A DNA stretch of 64,000 nt from Pseudothioclava arenosa. Its GTDB lineage: Bacteria; Pseudomonadota; Alphaproteobacteria; Rhodobacterales; Rhodobacteraceae. The position numbers were made by a program, and so were the translations under genes. The notes below the pieces were generated by a model. The model did not search any database, had not been told where the DNA came from, and saw only the letters and a list, made by a program, of their open reading frames with translations. The stretch spans positions 310,001 to 374,000 of the forward strand of contig NZ_NTJD01000003.1 in the NCBI RefSeq assembly GCF_002358085.1, read 5' to 3'. The first letter of the stretch is position 1, and each line of letters begins with the position of its first letter. This document shows, piece by piece, positions 1-9,220 of this stretch.

Positions 1-377
1 AACCCACGGAAGAAGTTGTGGATCTGCTCGTGCAGCATGGTGTGGCGGGTGATACGGAATTCGAAATCTTCCATTTGCTGGCGGTTCGGCAGTTCGCCGT
101 TCAGCAGCAGGTAGCAGACTTCGAGATAGTGCGATTTCTCGGCCAGCTGGTCGATCGGATAGCCGCGATACAGCAGCTCGCCCTTGTCGCCGTCGATATA
201 GGTGATCGCCGAGTCACAGGCCGCGGTCGAGGTGAAACCGGGATCGTAGGTGAACACGTCGCCCTGGGCGTAGAGCTTGCGGATATCAAGGCAATCCGGG
301 CCCACGGTGGGCGAAAGGATCGGAAGTTCGACCGTCTTGCCTTCGAAGGTAAGCGTCGCGGTTCTTTGTTCAGCCAT
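1..377 (-). CDS. gltA: Citrate synthase, N-terminal part (cut by window edge)
   Basis: Citrate synthase condenses acetyl-CoA and oxaloacetate in the first step of the TCA cycle. Only the first 125 codons lie in the window; the gene runs off the left edge. The reverse-strand translation starts [19 protein letters not shown] and continues through a segment with [33 protein letters not shown] and [13 protein letters not shown], which is the characteristic N-terminus of the long type II (gram-negative) citrate synthase. The start ATG is at 377-375, preceded by a GAGGGA ribosome-binding site. It follows gltX on the same strand with an 80-bp gap that holds a weak CCGGG/CCCGG hairpin. The identification is firm even though the catalytic residues lie outside the window. 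Confidence 0.93.
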   Translation of the reverse strand, partial: MAEQRTATLTFEGKTVELPILSPTVGPDCLDIRKLYAQGDVFTYDPGFTSTAACDSAITYIDGDKGELLYRGYPIDQLAEKSHYLEVCYLLLNGELPNRQQMEDFEFRITRHTMLHEQIHNFFRG

Positions 378-457
378 GGCAGTCCCTCTCTGTCGTCCGG
401 CGGGGCCGCGCCGGGAAGTCATCCGGGAAAACCCCGGGTGGCACCGGCGGCCAGGCC

Positions 458-1858
458 TCAGGCCGCCTGTTCCTGGAGCCGGGCAAGAGTTTCCTCCTGT
501 CCCAGAACCAGCATCATGTCGAAGACGCTCGGCGTTGCCGCACGTCCGGCAAGTGCTGCACGCATCGGGGCTGCAAGCTTGCCAAAGCCGATTTCATGAG
601 CTTCGGCCACGCCGTTTGCACATTGTTCCAGCTTGTCTCGCGTCCAGCTAGCATTTTGCAGCTGCGACGTCAATTCATTCAGTATACCACGGGATACCGG
701 ATCAAGTGCCTTGGCCGCCTTTTCCTCGATCTCGAGAGGCCTCTCGGCGAAGATAAAGTGAGCTTTCTCAAGGAGTTCCGGGAAGGTCTTGGCGCGCTCC
801 TTAAGGCAGTAAAGCCCCTTTGCAAGCCGCTCACGCTGCAACTCGGTCAGGGAGGGGCGTTCGGAAGCCGTGATAAATGCCTCAATTTCAGGCAGAAGGG
901 TTTCATCCGCGCTGGCCGCGATGTGCTGACCACAGATATTTTCCAGTTTCTTGAAGTCGAGCCGCGCCGGCGAGCGCCCGATTCCCTTCAGGTCGAACCA
1001 TTCGAGCGCCTGCGCGTCGGTGAAGAATTCATCATCGCCATGGCTCCAGCCGAGGCGGCAGAGGTAGTTGCGCATCCCCGCCGCCGGGTAGCCCATGGCC
1101 TGATATTGTTCGAGCCCCACCGCGCCGTGGCGCTTCGACAGTTTCTTGCCGTCGGGGCCGTGAATCAGCGGGATATGGGCGAACACCGGGATCTTCCAGC
1201 CCATCGCGTTATAGACCTGAACCTGCCGCGCGGCATTGGTCAGGTGGTCATCCCCCCGGATCACATGGGTCACGCCCATGTCGAAATCATCGACGACAAC
1301 GGCCAGCATGTAGGTGGGGGTACCATCCGAACGTAAACACACCATGTCATCGAGCTGGTCGTTGCGGAAGGTCACGTCGCCCTGCACCTCGTCCTGAATC
1401 ACCGTGGCGCCTTCGCGCGGGGCCTTGAGGCGGATCACATAGGGCGCGTCGGGATGGGTCGCCGGGTCGGCGTCACGCCAGGGCGACTGGAACAGCGTCG
1501 AGCGCCCTTCGGCGCGGGCGGCCTCGCGGAAGGCCTCGATTTCTTCCTGCGTCGAAAAGCACTTATAGGCCGCGCCACGGGCCAGCATCTCGCGGGCGAC
1601 CTCGGCATGGCGGTCGCGCCGGGCAAACTGGCTGATCGGCTCGCCGTCGAAATCGAGCCCGAGCCACTGGATGCCCTGCAAGATCGCGGCGGTCGCTTCG
1701 GGGGTCGAGCGTTCGCGGTCCGTATCCTCGATGCGCAGCAGGAACTTGCCGCCGCGCCCGCGCGCGTAAAGCCAGTTGAACAGCGCCGTGCGCGCGCCGC
1801 CGATATGCAGATAGCCGGTCGGCGAGGGGGCGAAGCGGGTGACGATTTGGTCGCTCAT
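458..1858 (-). CDS. gltX: Glutamate--tRNA ligase
   Basis: This class I aminoacyl-tRNA synthetase charges tRNA-Glu (and often tRNA-Gln in alphaproteobacteria, as a substrate for the amidotransferase). The 466 residues match the usual bacterial GluRS length. Seen: the HIGH-type signature HIGG at residues 18-21 inside [13 protein letters not shown], and the KMSKS-type signature KLSKR at 239-243. The anticodon-binding helical domain fills the C-terminal part (about 300-466). It is divergent from comEC, with about 115 bp between the start codons for both promoters, and lies upstream of gltA on the same strand. Many alphaproteobacteria carry two gltX copies; this window cannot show which type this is. 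Confidence 0.95.
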   Translation of the reverse strand: MSDQIVTRFAPSPTGYLHIGGARTALFNWLYARGRGGKFLLRIEDTDRERSTPEATAAILQGIQWLGLDFDGEPISQFARRDRHAEVAREMLARGAAYKCFSTQEEIEAFREAARAEGRSTLFQSPWRDADPATHPDAPYVIRLKAPREGATVIQDEVQGDVTFRNDQLDDMVCLRSDGTPTYMLAVVVDDFDMGVTHVIRGDDHLTNAARQVQVYNAMGWKIPVFAHIPLIHGPDGKKLSKRHGAVGLEQYQAMGYPAAGMRNYLCRLGWSHGDDEFFTDAQALEWFDLKGIGRSPARLDFKKLENICGQHIAASADETLLPEIEAFITASERPSLTELQRERLAKGLYCLKERAKTFPELLEKAHFIFAERPLEIEEKAAKALDPVSRGILNELTSQLQNASWTRDKLEQCANGVAEAHEIGFGKLAAPMRAALAGRAATPSVFDMMLVLGQEETLARLQEQAA

Positions 1859-1975
1859 CGAAGCAGCCTTTCCTGCGCCCTTAACCTTTGCTCAGGCGCA
1901 TTAACCTTTCGGAAACCTTGTAGCCCGTAGGCTCTCGGAGTGGATGCATACGCAGGCTTGCGCGGAGAAACAAGC

Positions 1976-4105
1976 GTGGGACGGGAATATCAGGCGGCAC
2001 CGGGGGCGGTGAGGCGCCCGCGCGCCTCCGGGCGCGGTGCCGCGCGATTGCACGCGTGGGCCCGGGCGGCCGTGGCGGGGCTGGACGATCTGCCCGCTGC
2101 GATGGCACGCGCGCAGCTCGATCTGGTGCTCTGGATGCCGGTGGCGCTGGGGCTCGGGATCGGGCTCTATTTCCTTGCGCCGCAAGAGCCGGGGCCGGTG
2201 GTCTATGCTGTCGCGGCGGTGCTGTGCATTCCCACTGGCTGGAGTTGGCTGCGCGGGCCCGAGGGGGCGCGTTTTCCGGCGGCGCTGGTCACGCTGGCGC
2301 TGCTGGGGTTCGTGCTGGCGGGGCAACGTGCGCATCAGGTCGGCGCGCCGGTTCTTGGCTTTCGCTATTACGGTCCGATCGAGGGGCGGATCGTCGCCAT
2401 CGACCGCTCGGGGAGCGACCATTTGCGCCTCACGCTGGACCAGCTCCGCCTGGACCGCATCGCGCCCGAGCGGCGGCCCGGCAAGGTTCGGGTCTCGCTC
2501 CATGGCGATCAGGCGCATCTGCACCCCGAGCCCGGCCAGCGCGTCGCCCTGACCGGGCATCTGCAGCCGCCGAACGGCCCCGCCGAGCCGGGGGGCTTCG
2601 ACTTTCGCCGCCTTGCCTGGTTTCAGGGACTGGGCGCGGTGGGCTACACGCGCAGCCCGGTCCTGCAACTCGCGCCGCCTGACCCGTCGGACTGGCAGCT
2701 GGCGGGGCACCGGCTGCGCATGCGGTTGTCAGCCGGCCTTCAGGCGCAACTGCCGGGGCAGGCGGGGGCGGTCGCCGCAGCCTTGCTGACGGGCGACCGC
2801 TCGGGGATTTCGGACGCGACGATGCAGGCGATGCGCGATTCGAACCTTGTGCATGTGATCTCCATCTCGGGACTGCACATGGGGATGGTCGCGGGGTTTG
2901 TCTTTGCGGCGGTGCGCCTTGCGCTGGTGGCGGCGGGGCGTGTGGCGCTGGTCTGGCCGGTGAAAAAGATCGCTGCCTGCGCCGCCCTCGTGGCCGCGAC
3001 GCTTTATCTTTGGGTCGCCGGGCCGCAGGTCGCCACGCAGCGCGCCTATATCATGGCGGCGGTGATGCTGCTGGCGGTGCTGCTGAACCGGCGCGCCTTC
3101 AGCCTGCGCACTCTGGCGCTGGCCGCGGTGATCCTGCTTGTCTGGGAGCCCGAGAGCCTGACCGAGCCGGGGTTCCAGATGTCCTTCGCCGCGACCATCG
3201 CGCTGGTGCTCAGCCTCGGGCCATGGGCACAGATCGGGCCACGCCTGCCGAAATGGGTGCGCCCGATGGCAATGCTGGTGCTGACCTCGGTCGTGGCGGG
3301 GCTGGCAACGGCGCCAATCACCGCCGCGCAATTCCATCGCATCTCGGAATACGGATTGCTCGCAAACCTGCTGGCGGTGCCGGTGATGGGGGTGCTGGTG
3401 ATGCCGATGGGGGTGATCGCCGCAGTCGTGGCGCCGCTGGGGCTCGAGGCCTTGCCGCTCTGGCTGATGGGGCAGGGTGTGGCCTGGATGATCGCCGTGG
3501 CCGAAGGCGTCGCGGCGCTCGACGGCGCGGTGGTCGCCATCGCAGCTCCGGCACGCGCGGTGCTGCCGCTTCTGGGGTTTGGCGCCTGCATCGCGGTCTT
3601 GGCGCGCGGGGCAGGCAGCAGCTTCGGCGTCCTGATCCTGATCCTCGGCGCGCTCCTGTGGTTCACGACACCGCGCCCCTTCCTCCTGATCGCGCCCGAA
3701 GGTGAACTGGTCGGGGTGGTGACCGACGAGGGCCGCGCGCTGTCCAAATCGGGCGCAAGCTTCATCGCCGGGCGCTGGCTCGAGGCCGATGGGGATGAAG
3801 CCTCGGCCGAAGACGCCGCGGCGCGCCCGGGTTTCGAGGGGCCGCGCGGCGCGCGCAAACTGCAGGTCTTTGGACGTCGACTGTGGCATCTGACGGGGAA
3901 ATCTGCGGGGGCGGTACTCCTCGAAGCCTGTACCGCAGACGCGCTTGTTATCCTCGATCGCGCGGCCCCGGAGGGTGATTGGCGCGGCTGTGACTTATGG
4001 GACCTGCCGCGCTTGCGTCGGAGCGGAGCGCTGGCCTTTGACGCGGAGGGCCTCCCAACCACCGCCAATCAGGCCGTAGGGCAGCGGCTCTGGAGTGGGC
4101 GTTAA
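1976..4105 (+). CDS. comEC: ComEC/Rec2-family membrane protein without metallo-beta-lactamase domain
   Basis: ComEC-family proteins form the inner-membrane channel for DNA uptake in competent bacteria. Seen: an N-terminal DUF4131-like region with membrane segments and an OB-like stretch (about residues 60-220), then the competence domain with HVISISGLHMGMVAG, followed by many hydrophobic helices. The C-terminal 150 residues lack the HxHxDH metal-binding motif of the lactamase-like domain of longer ComECs and end in a short soluble tail. A GTG at 1976 has GGAG eight bases upstream; an in-frame GTG at 1940 lacks a good site, so 1976 was chosen (709 aa). It is divergent from gltX and convergent with lexA. 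Whether it supports transformation here is unknown. Confidence 0.88.
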   Translation: MGREYQAAPGAVRRPRASGRGAARLHAWARAAVAGLDDLPAAMARAQLDLVLWMPVALGLGIGLYFLAPQEPGPVVYAVAAVLCIPTGWSWLRGPEGARFPAALVTLALLGFVLAGQRAHQVGAPVLGFRYYGPIEGRIVAIDRSGSDHLRLTLDQLRLDRIAPERRPGKVRVSLHGDQAHLHPEPGQRVALTGHLQPPNGPAEPGGFDFRRLAWFQGLGAVGYTRSPVLQLAPPDPSDWQLAGHRLRMRLSAGLQAQLPGQAGAVAAALLTGDRSGISDATMQAMRDSNLVHVISISGLHMGMVAGFVFAAVRLALVAAGRVALVWPVKKIAACAALVAATLYLWVAGPQVATQRAYIMAAVMLLAVLLNRRAFSLRTLALAAVILLVWEPESLTEPGFQMSFAATIALVLSLGPWAQIGPRLPKWVRPMAMLVLTSVVAGLATAPITAAQFHRISEYGLLANLLAVPVMGVLVMPMGVIAAVVAPLGLEALPLWLMGQGVAWMIAVAEGVAALDGAVVAIAAPARAVLPLLGFGACIAVLARGAGSSFGVLILILGALLWFTTPRPFLLIAPEGELVGVVTDEGRALSKSGASFIAGRWLEADGDEASAEDAAARPGFEGPRGARKLQVFGRRLWHLTGKSAGAVLLEACTADALVILDRAAPEGDWRGCDLWDLPRLRRSGALAFDAEGLPTTANQAVGQRLWSGR

Positions 4106-4106
4106 C

Positions 4107-4142
4107 CCTTTCATCGAGCCCCAAATACTCCCGCCGAAGGCG
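4107..4142 (-). repeat. Copy of short intergenic repeat (GTATTTGGGGCTCGATGAAAGG type)
   Basis: Read on the minus strand this contains GGGAGTATTTGGGGCTCGAT followed by GAAAGG, nearly identical to a copy at about 63575-63600. It lies between the convergent comEC and lexA genes, just beyond the lexA terminator. Related elements occur at 15421-15485, 40881-40945, 53389-53417, 59643-59664 and 63575-63631. Confidence 0.6.
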
Positions 4143-4153
4143 CCGCGCGCATG

Positions 4154-4177
4154 AAAAAGGCGCCCGTCAGGGCGCCC
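4154..4177 (-). terminator. Intrinsic terminator of lexA
   Basis: On the minus strand, a GGGCGCC / GGCGCCC stem with a 4-base loop is followed directly by TTTTT. It starts 22 bp after the lexA stop codon. Confidence 0.85.
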
Positions 4178-4198
4178 GTTCCAAGCCTTCGCAATCAT

Positions 4199-4888
4199 TC
4201 AGTAGCTGCGGATCAGCCCCACGAGCCGCCCTTGCACCTTGACCTGATCGTCGCGCAAGAGCCGCGTTTCATAGGCCGGGTTCGCCGCTTCCAGCGCGAT
4301 CATCCCGTTGCGGCGATAGAACCGCTTCAGCGTCGCCTCATGGTCTTCGACCAGCGCCACCACGATATCGCCATTATCGGCGGTGGATTGTGTGCGGATC
4401 ACCACCACATCGCCATCGTTGATCCCTGCCTCGATCATGGAATCGCCTTTGACTTCAAGGGCATAATGCTCGGCGCGCCCCGAGACCATCGAGCCCGGCA
4501 CCGCCACATGATGCGAGACCTCGGAAATCGCCTCGATCGGCACGCCCGCCGCGATCCGGCCCATCACCGGCAGCTCCAGCGCGCCTGCGGCTTCGACCGC
4601 CAGCGCCCCGCGCGGCGGATCGACCTTGTCGCCTTCGATCACGCGCGGCGCGAAGCCGGTCTTTTTCTCAAGCGCCTCGGGCAGTTTCACGATCTCGATC
4701 GCGCGGGCGCGATGCGCCAGCCGGCGGATGAAACCCCGCTCTTCGAGCGCGGTGATCAGCCGGTGAATCCCCGATTTCGAGCGCAGATCCAGCGCGTCCT
4801 TCATTTCGTCGAACGAAGGCGGAACGCCATCCCGGTCCATCCGCTTCTGAATGAATTCCAGCAATTCCAATTGCTTGCGCGTGAGCAT
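4199..4888 (-). CDS. lexA: LexA repressor (SOS regulator)
   Basis: LexA represses the DNA-damage regulon and cleaves itself when activated by RecA filaments. Seen: an N-terminal winged helix-turn-helix (about residues 1-65), the Ala114-Gly115 cleavage site in [11 protein letters not shown], catalytic Ser150 in GDSMIEAGI and catalytic Lys188 in EATLKRF. The 229-residue length fits the alphaproteobacterial LexA, which is longer than the E. coli protein (202 aa). It follows the trpGDC-moaC-moeA chain on the same strand, but a 90-bp gap carries its own promoter overlapped by three GTTC half-sites, so it should be autoregulated independently of the operon. The start has GGAGG nine bases upstream. 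Confidence 0.96.
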   Translation of the reverse strand: MLTRKQLELLEFIQKRMDRDGVPPSFDEMKDALDLRSKSGIHRLITALEERGFIRRLAHRARAIEIVKLPEALEKKTGFAPRVIEGDKVDPPRGALAVEAAGALELPVMGRIAAGVPIEAISEVSHHVAVPGSMVSGRAEHYALEVKGDSMIEAGINDGDVVVIRTQSTADNGDIVVALVEDHEATLKRFYRRNGMIALEAANPAYETRLLRDDQVKVQGRLVGLIRSY

Positions 4889-4919
4889 CGACAGTCCTCC
4901 GAAGATTGGCCGCCCAAAG

Positions 4920-4959
4920 GTTCACTTGATGTTCTAAAGCTGTTCCGTTTTCGTGTCAA
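4920..4959 (-). promoter_or_regulatory. lexA promoter overlapped by a tandem SOS box (three GTTC half-sites)
   Basis: Plus-strand GTTC occurs at 4920-4923, 4931-4934 and 4942-4945, each pair separated by exactly seven bases. GTTC-N7-GTTC is the known LexA-binding motif of alphaproteobacteria such as Rhodobacter. On the minus strand a TTGACA (-35, 4959-4954) and TAGAAC (-10, 4936-4931) are spaced by 17 bp, so the middle half-site overlaps the -10 and another sits in the spacer. Inferred role: negative autoregulation of lexA. Confidence 0.85.
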
Positions 4960-4978
4960 CAACGCCCTGCGCGTAGCC

Positions 4979-6163
4979 TTAACGAAGCGGCAGATACTCG
5001 ACAATCTCGCCCGCCTTGCGCGGCCCGTCGCCCAAGGGGCGGATCAGGAGCGCGTCGGCCTCGGCGAGGACGCTCAGCATCGCCGAATCCTGATTGGCGA
5101 AAGCGGTGATTTCGGGAAGTCCCTCGGTTTCGCGCAGGCGCGCGCGCATGAAGTGGGTGCGCGGGCCGGTCGGGCCGACATCCTCCGCCAGCATCGCGCG
5201 GCGCGGCGCGTGGGTGGCGGGCAGGCCCTGCATCTTCTGCAGCATCGGCACCAAGAACAGATGCGCGCAGACCGTGGCCGAGACCGGGTTGCCGGGCAGG
5301 CCTAGCATTGCGGCCGCGCCCATCTTGCCCGCCATCAGCGGCTTGCCGGGCCGCATCGCGATCTTCCAGAAACTGCGTTCCAGCCCCAGTTCGGCCGCGA
5401 CCTGCCCGACCAGATCGTGGCTGCCGACCGAGGCGCCGCCCGAGGTCACAACCAGATCGGCGCCCTCGGCCAGCGCAAACACCCCGCGCAGGCTGTCCTC
5501 GGTGTCGCGCGCGATCGGCAGCATGCGCACGCGCGCACCCGCGGCCTCGGCGATGGCGCCGACGACGAAATTGTTCGAGCAGAGGATCTGGTCCGGGCCC
5601 GGTGCCTCGCCCGGCATCACCAGCTCGTCGCCGGTGGCGATCAGCGCGATTTCCGGGCGGCGATAGACCGAGACCTCGGCCACGTTCATCCCCGCCAGAA
5701 GCCCCAGATCGGCGGGCGTCAGCGGGCGGGCGGGGCAGAATTCGGCGCCTTCGGCGAAATCCTGGCCGCGCGGGCGGATGTTGTCGGTCTCGGCAAGGGT
5801 GTCGGGCAGGGTGATCGCGTCGCCCGCGCGGGTCACGTTTTCCTGCAAGACCACGGTGCCGCCATCAGCGGGCACGGGTGCGCCGGTGAAGATGCGGATG
5901 CACTGGCCTGCGGCCAGCGTGCCGCCAAAGCTGCGCCCGGCGGCGGATTCGCCTACCACCGTCAGCGTCGCGCCGGGGCGGTGATCGGGGGCGGCCAGCC
6001 AGTAGCCATCCATCGCCGAGGCGGAAAACGGCGGCTGCGTCAGCCCCGCGCGTGCGGGCGCGGCCATCACCCGGCCAAGGGCCGCGCGCAGCGGCACGGT
6101 TTCGGCAGGCAAGGGCCCGACCAGTTCCAGAACCTTGGCCAGCGCCTCTTCGACCGAAATCAT
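4979..6163 (-). CDS. moeA: Molybdopterin molybdenumtransferase MoeA
   Basis: MoeA inserts molybdate into adenylylated molybdopterin, the last step of molybdenum cofactor synthesis. Seen in the 394-residue protein: the SAMDGY motif at 49-54, TGDEL at 177-181, SGGASVG at 241-247, RPGKP at 271-275 and GLPGNPVS at 288-295, the full set expected of the MoeA domain, followed by the C-terminal domain IV. It lies 14 bp after moaC and is probably translated from the same message that begins at trpG. The ATG has GGAGAGGGCG upstream. Cytoplasmic; no oddities seen. Confidence 0.95.
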   Translation of the reverse strand: MISVEEALAKVLELVGPLPAETVPLRAALGRVMAAPARAGLTQPPFSASAMDGYWLAAPDHRPGATLTVVGESAAGRSFGGTLAAGQCIRIFTGAPVPADGGTVVLQENVTRAGDAITLPDTLAETDNIRPRGQDFAEGAEFCPARPLTPADLGLLAGMNVAEVSVYRRPEIALIATGDELVMPGEAPGPDQILCSNNFVVGAIAEAAGARVRMLPIARDTEDSLRGVFALAEGADLVVTSGGASVGSHDLVGQVAAELGLERSFWKIAMRPGKPLMAGKMGAAAMLGLPGNPVSATVCAHLFLVPMLQKMQGLPATHAPRRAMLAEDVGPTGPRTHFMRARLRETEGLPEITAFANQDSAMLSVLAEADALLIRPLGDGPRKAGEIVEYLPLR

Positions 6164-6177
6164 CGCCCTCTCCTTCG

Positions 6178-6651
6178 TCAGTCCGCCTCGTAGCGGCCCG
6201 ATTTGCCGCCATCTTTCAGGGTCACGCGGATGCCTTCGATCCGCATGGATTTCTCGACCGCTTTCAGCATGTCATAGACCGTCAGCGCCGCCGCCGAGAC
6301 GGCAGTGAGTGCCTCCATCTCGACGCCGGTCTGGCCCGAGGTCTTTACCGTCGCCGAGATCCGCACGCCCGGCAGTTCGGCATCGGGCGTCAGATCGAGC
6401 GCGACCTTGGTGATCGGCAGCGGGTGGCAGAGCGGGATCAGATCGGAGGTCTTTTTCGCCGCCATGATCCCCGCGACCCGCGCGATGCCCAGCACATCCC
6501 CCTTTTTCGCGGTGCCTTGCAGCACGTAGTCCAGCGTCTCGGGGGCCATCACCACGCAGCCCTCGGCGGTCGCTACGCGGTCGGTCACCGACTTGCCCGA
6601 GACATCGACCATATGCGCCTGACCCTGTTCGTCGAAATGCGTCAGGCTCAT
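6178..6651 (-). CDS. moaC: Cyclic pyranopterin monophosphate synthase MoaC
   Basis: MoaC converts the MoaA product (3',8-cyclo-7,8-dihydro-GTP) to cyclic pyranopterin monophosphate, an early step of molybdenum cofactor synthesis. The 157 residues are the normal family length. Seen: MVDVSGK near residue 14, the active-site segment LCHPLP at 74-79, and GVEMEAL at 109-115 followed by YDMLKA with the conserved Asp127. The start codon overlaps the trpC stop by 4 bp (ATGA), suggesting translational coupling, and moeA follows after 14 bp. Pairing of moaC/moeA with trpDC is a common alphaproteobacterial arrangement. Confidence 0.95.
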   Translation of the reverse strand: MSLTHFDEQGQAHMVDVSGKSVTDRVATAEGCVVMAPETLDYVLQGTAKKGDVLGIARVAGIMAAKKTSDLIPLCHPLPITKVALDLTPDAELPGVRISATVKTSGQTGVEMEALTAVSAAALTVYDMLKAVEKSMRIEGIRVTLKDGGKSGRYEAD

Positions 6652-7436
6652 GCCAGCAGCTCCTTGGTGGCGGCTGCGACATCGGCCTGCCGCATCAGGC
6701 TTTCGCCGATCAGGAAGCGGCGCGCGCCGACACCGGCCATGGCGGCGAGGTCTGTAGGCGTGAAAATCCCGCTCTCGCAGACCAGATCGCGCCCTTCGGC
6801 GAGGATCGTGGGCGCCAGCTGGCGCGTCACATCGAGCGTCACCTCGAAGGTCTTGAGGTTACGGTTGTTCACCCCCAGGAGCGGCGATTTCGTGACCTTC
6901 AGCGCACGGTCCAGCTCTTCGGCGTCATGCACCTCGACCAGCACATCCATGCCCCAGTCATTGGCGGCGGCCTCCAGTTCGGTGGCCAGAGTATCCTCGA
7001 CCGAGGCCATGATGATCAGGATGCAATCGGCGCCCCAAGCGCGGGCCTCGGCGACCTGATAGGTGTCATAGAGGAAATCCTTGCGCAGCGCCGGGAGCGT
7101 GCAGGCCGCGCGCGCGGCGATCAGGAACTCGGGCGCGCCCTGAAAGCTGGGCGTGTCGGTCAGCACCGAGAGGCACGCCGCGCCGCCCTGTTCATAGGCT
7201 TGCGCCAGCGCGGGCGGGTCGAAATCGGGGCGGATCAGCCCTTTCGAGGGCGAGGCCTTCTTGATCTCGGCAATCAGCCCATAGCCGGTTTCGGCCTTGG
7301 CACTCAGCGCGCGGGCAAAGCCGCGGGTGGAGGCCTGCGCGCGGGCCTCGGCCTCGATGCTCGCCAGGGGGCGCGCGGCCTTGGCGGCGGCGATTTCCTC
7401 AAGCTTGTAGGCCTTGATCTTGTCGAGAATGTTCAT
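6648..7436 (-). CDS. trpC: Indole-3-glycerol phosphate synthase
   Basis: TrpC closes the indole ring: it converts carboxyphenylamino-deoxyribulose phosphate to indole-3-glycerol phosphate in tryptophan synthesis. The 262 residues are a monofunctional TrpC, not fused to TrpF. Seen: the N-terminal [15 protein letters not shown], the catalytic segment IKKASPSKG at 58-66, [23 protein letters not shown] and the phosphate-binding [12 protein letters not shown]. The start overlaps the trpD stop by 4 bp and the end overlaps moaC by 4 bp, so it is the middle of a tightly coupled chain. Confidence 0.96.
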   Translation of the reverse strand: MNILDKIKAYKLEEIAAAKAARPLASIEAEARAQASTRGFARALSAKAETGYGLIAEIKKASPSKGLIRPDFDPPALAQAYEQGGAACLSVLTDTPSFQGAPEFLIAARAACTLPALRKDFLYDTYQVAEARAWGADCILIIMASVEDTLATELEAAANDWGMDVLVEVHDAEELDRALKVTKSPLLGVNNRNLKTFEVTLDVTRQLAPTILAEGRDLVCESGIFTPTDLAAMAGVGARRFLIGESLMRQADVAAATKELLA

Positions 7437-8455
7437 GCGCGCGCCTCTTGCGTGATCCGCGCCAGCGTCTCGACCGCGCGGGCGGCAGCGCCACTGTCGA
7501 TGGCGGCGGCGGCGATTTCGACGCCCGATTTCAGGTCCGCGGCCTTGTCGGCCACCACCAGCGCCGCAGCGGCATTCAGCAATACGGCATCGCGATAGGC
7601 CGATTTTTCGCCCGCAAACAGCGCGCGGATCGCGGCGGCGTTTTCCGCAGGCGTTCCGCCCACGATGTCCTTGAACGGATGCACCGGCAGGCCGGCATCC
7701 TCGGGGTGGATCGTCATCCCGGTCACCTTGCCAGCATCCAGCACCGCGACTTCGGTCGTGCCGGTGATGGTGATCTCATCGGTGCCGTCCGAGCCATGCA
7801 CAAGCCAGGCCTTTTCCGAGCCCAGCATCCCCAGCGTTTCCGCCATCGGAAAGATCAGATCGGGCGCGAAGGCCCCGGTCAGCTGGCGCTTCACGCCTGC
7901 CGGGTTGGTCAGCGGCCCGAGGATGTTAAAGATCGTCTTGCAGCCCAGCTCCATCCGCACCGGCATCACGTGTTTCATCGCCGGATGGTGGATCTGCGCC
8001 ATCATGAAACCGATATTCGCCTCGGCAAGGCCACGCTCGGTGGCGGCGGGGCCGGCCATCACGTCGATGCCGAGTTCCGTCTGCACATCGGCTGTGCCCG
8101 AGCGCGAGCTGGCCGCGCGGTTGCCGTGTTTCGCGACGGGCACGCCCGCGCCCGCGACGACGAAGGCGGTGGCGGTCGAGATGTTCAGCGTATGCATGCC
8201 GTCGCCGCCGGTGCCGACGATATCCATCGCGCCCTCGGGCGCCGTCACCGGCACGCATTTCGCGCGCATCGCGGCGGCTGCGGCGGCATATTCGGCAACG
8301 GATTCGCCCCGCGCGCGCAGCGCCATCAGCAGCCCGCCGATCTGCGCGGGCGTCGCCTCGCCGTTGAACAGGATCTCAAACGCGGCCTCGGCCTGGGCGC
8401 GCGACAGTGGGCCTTCGGAGGCAGCAAAAATCAGCGGTTTCATCGCATCGCTCAT
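7433..8455 (-). CDS. trpD: Anthranilate phosphoribosyltransferase
   Basis: TrpD joins anthranilate to PRPP, the second step of the tryptophan branch. In the 340-residue protein the PRPP-binding GTGGDG is at 81-86, NIST at 91-94 and [12 protein letters not shown] at 109-120, all hallmarks of the family. It overlaps trpG upstream and trpC downstream by 4 bp each. It is a separate protein rather than a TrpGD fusion. Cytoplasmic homodimer in known members. Confidence 0.96.
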   Translation of the reverse strand: MSDAMKPLIFAASEGPLSRAQAEAAFEILFNGEATPAQIGGLLMALRARGESVAEYAAAAAAMRAKCVPVTAPEGAMDIVGTGGDGMHTLNISTATAFVVAGAGVPVAKHGNRAASSRSGTADVQTELGIDVMAGPAATERGLAEANIGFMMAQIHHPAMKHVMPVRMELGCKTIFNILGPLTNPAGVKRQLTGAFAPDLIFPMAETLGMLGSEKAWLVHGSDGTDEITITGTTEVAVLDAGKVTGMTIHPEDAGLPVHPFKDIVGGTPAENAAAIRALFAGEKSAYRDAVLLNAAAALVVADKAADLKSGVEIAAAAIDSGAAARAVETLARITQEARA

Positions 8456-9039
8456 GCGCGCACCTTCACTTTCGCTTCGTCGAGGAAATTACGGATCATC
8501 TGGTGGCCATGTTCCGAGGCGATCGACTCGGGGTGGAACTGCACGCCCTCGATCAGCTTTTCGCGGTGGCGCAGCCCCATGATCATGCCGTTTTCCAGCC
8601 AGGCGGTGACCTCGAGGCAATCGGGCAGGGTTTCGCGCTCGACGATCAGCGAATGGTAGCGCGTGGCCTCGAAGGGCGAGGGCAGGCCGCGGAACACGCC
8701 TTTGCCCTCGTGATAGATCGTGCCCATCTTGCCATGCACTATTTCGCCCGCGCGCACGACTTTGCCGCCAAAGGCCTCGCCGATGGTCTGGTGGCCAAGG
8801 CACACGCCCAGGAGCGGCAGGCCTGCCTCGGCGGCGGCCAGCGTCAGCGGCAGGCAGATCCCCGCCTGCGCCGGATCGCAGGGTCCGGGCGACAGCACGA
8901 TTGCCTCGGCGCCCATGCCCATCGCCTCCTGCACGTCGAGCGCATCATTGCGCACCACCTTCACATCGGCGCCCAGTTCGCCGAAATAATGGACAAGATT
9001 ATAGGTGAAGCTGTCGTAATTATCGATGAGCAGCAGCAT
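8452..9039 (-). CDS. trpG: Anthranilate synthase component II (glutamine amidotransferase)
   Basis: TrpG supplies ammonia from glutamine to TrpE for anthranilate formation; homologues may also serve 4-amino-4-deoxychorismate synthesis (PabA role). Seen in 195 residues: N-terminal [14 protein letters not shown], the nucleophile Cys80 in LGVCLGHQ, and His169/Glu171 in VQFHPES, completing the class I amidotransferase triad. It is the first gene of the leftward chain trpG-trpD-trpC-moaC-moeA, and its partner trpE lies 1.7 kb upstream on the same strand, separated by an oppositely oriented gene. No pabB is visible here. Confidence 0.94.
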   Translation of the reverse strand: MLLLIDNYDSFTYNLVHYFGELGADVKVVRNDALDVQEAMGMGAEAIVLSPGPCDPAQAGICLPLTLAAAEAGLPLLGVCLGHQTIGEAFGGKVVRAGEIVHGKMGTIYHEGKGVFRGLPSPFEATRYHSLIVERETLPDCLEVTAWLENGMIMGLRHREKLIEGVQFHPESIASEHGHQMIRNFLDEAKVKVRA

Positions 9040-9122
9040 GGCGTCGGCTTTCGTCTGGCCCGCGGGCGCGGAATGGGGGAGCCTCGGTATTTCAGGGGTG
9101 AACCGGGCTTTCGGTCGCGCTA

Positions 9123-9152
9123 TAGATGTTCAGAGGCCCGCGCCGGGGTCAA
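9123..9152 (-). promoter_or_regulatory. Possible promoter of the trpG operon
   Basis: On the minus strand TTGACC (9152-9147) precedes CATCTA (9128-9123) with 18 bp between them, about 85 bp upstream of trpG. The -10 match is weak. No leader peptide rich in Trp codons was seen between it and trpG. Confidence 0.3.
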
Positions 9153-9220
9153 GGGCAGAAGCCCCGCAAGCGCGCGGAAGAGCAGGCTGAAGGGCCGGCA
9201 CGTCAGAGGCAGGGGAAACG

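Noticed and set aside
9040-9220. trp attenuator in front of trpG
   Set aside because: No leader peptide with consecutive Trp codons and no terminator with a T run in this interval.
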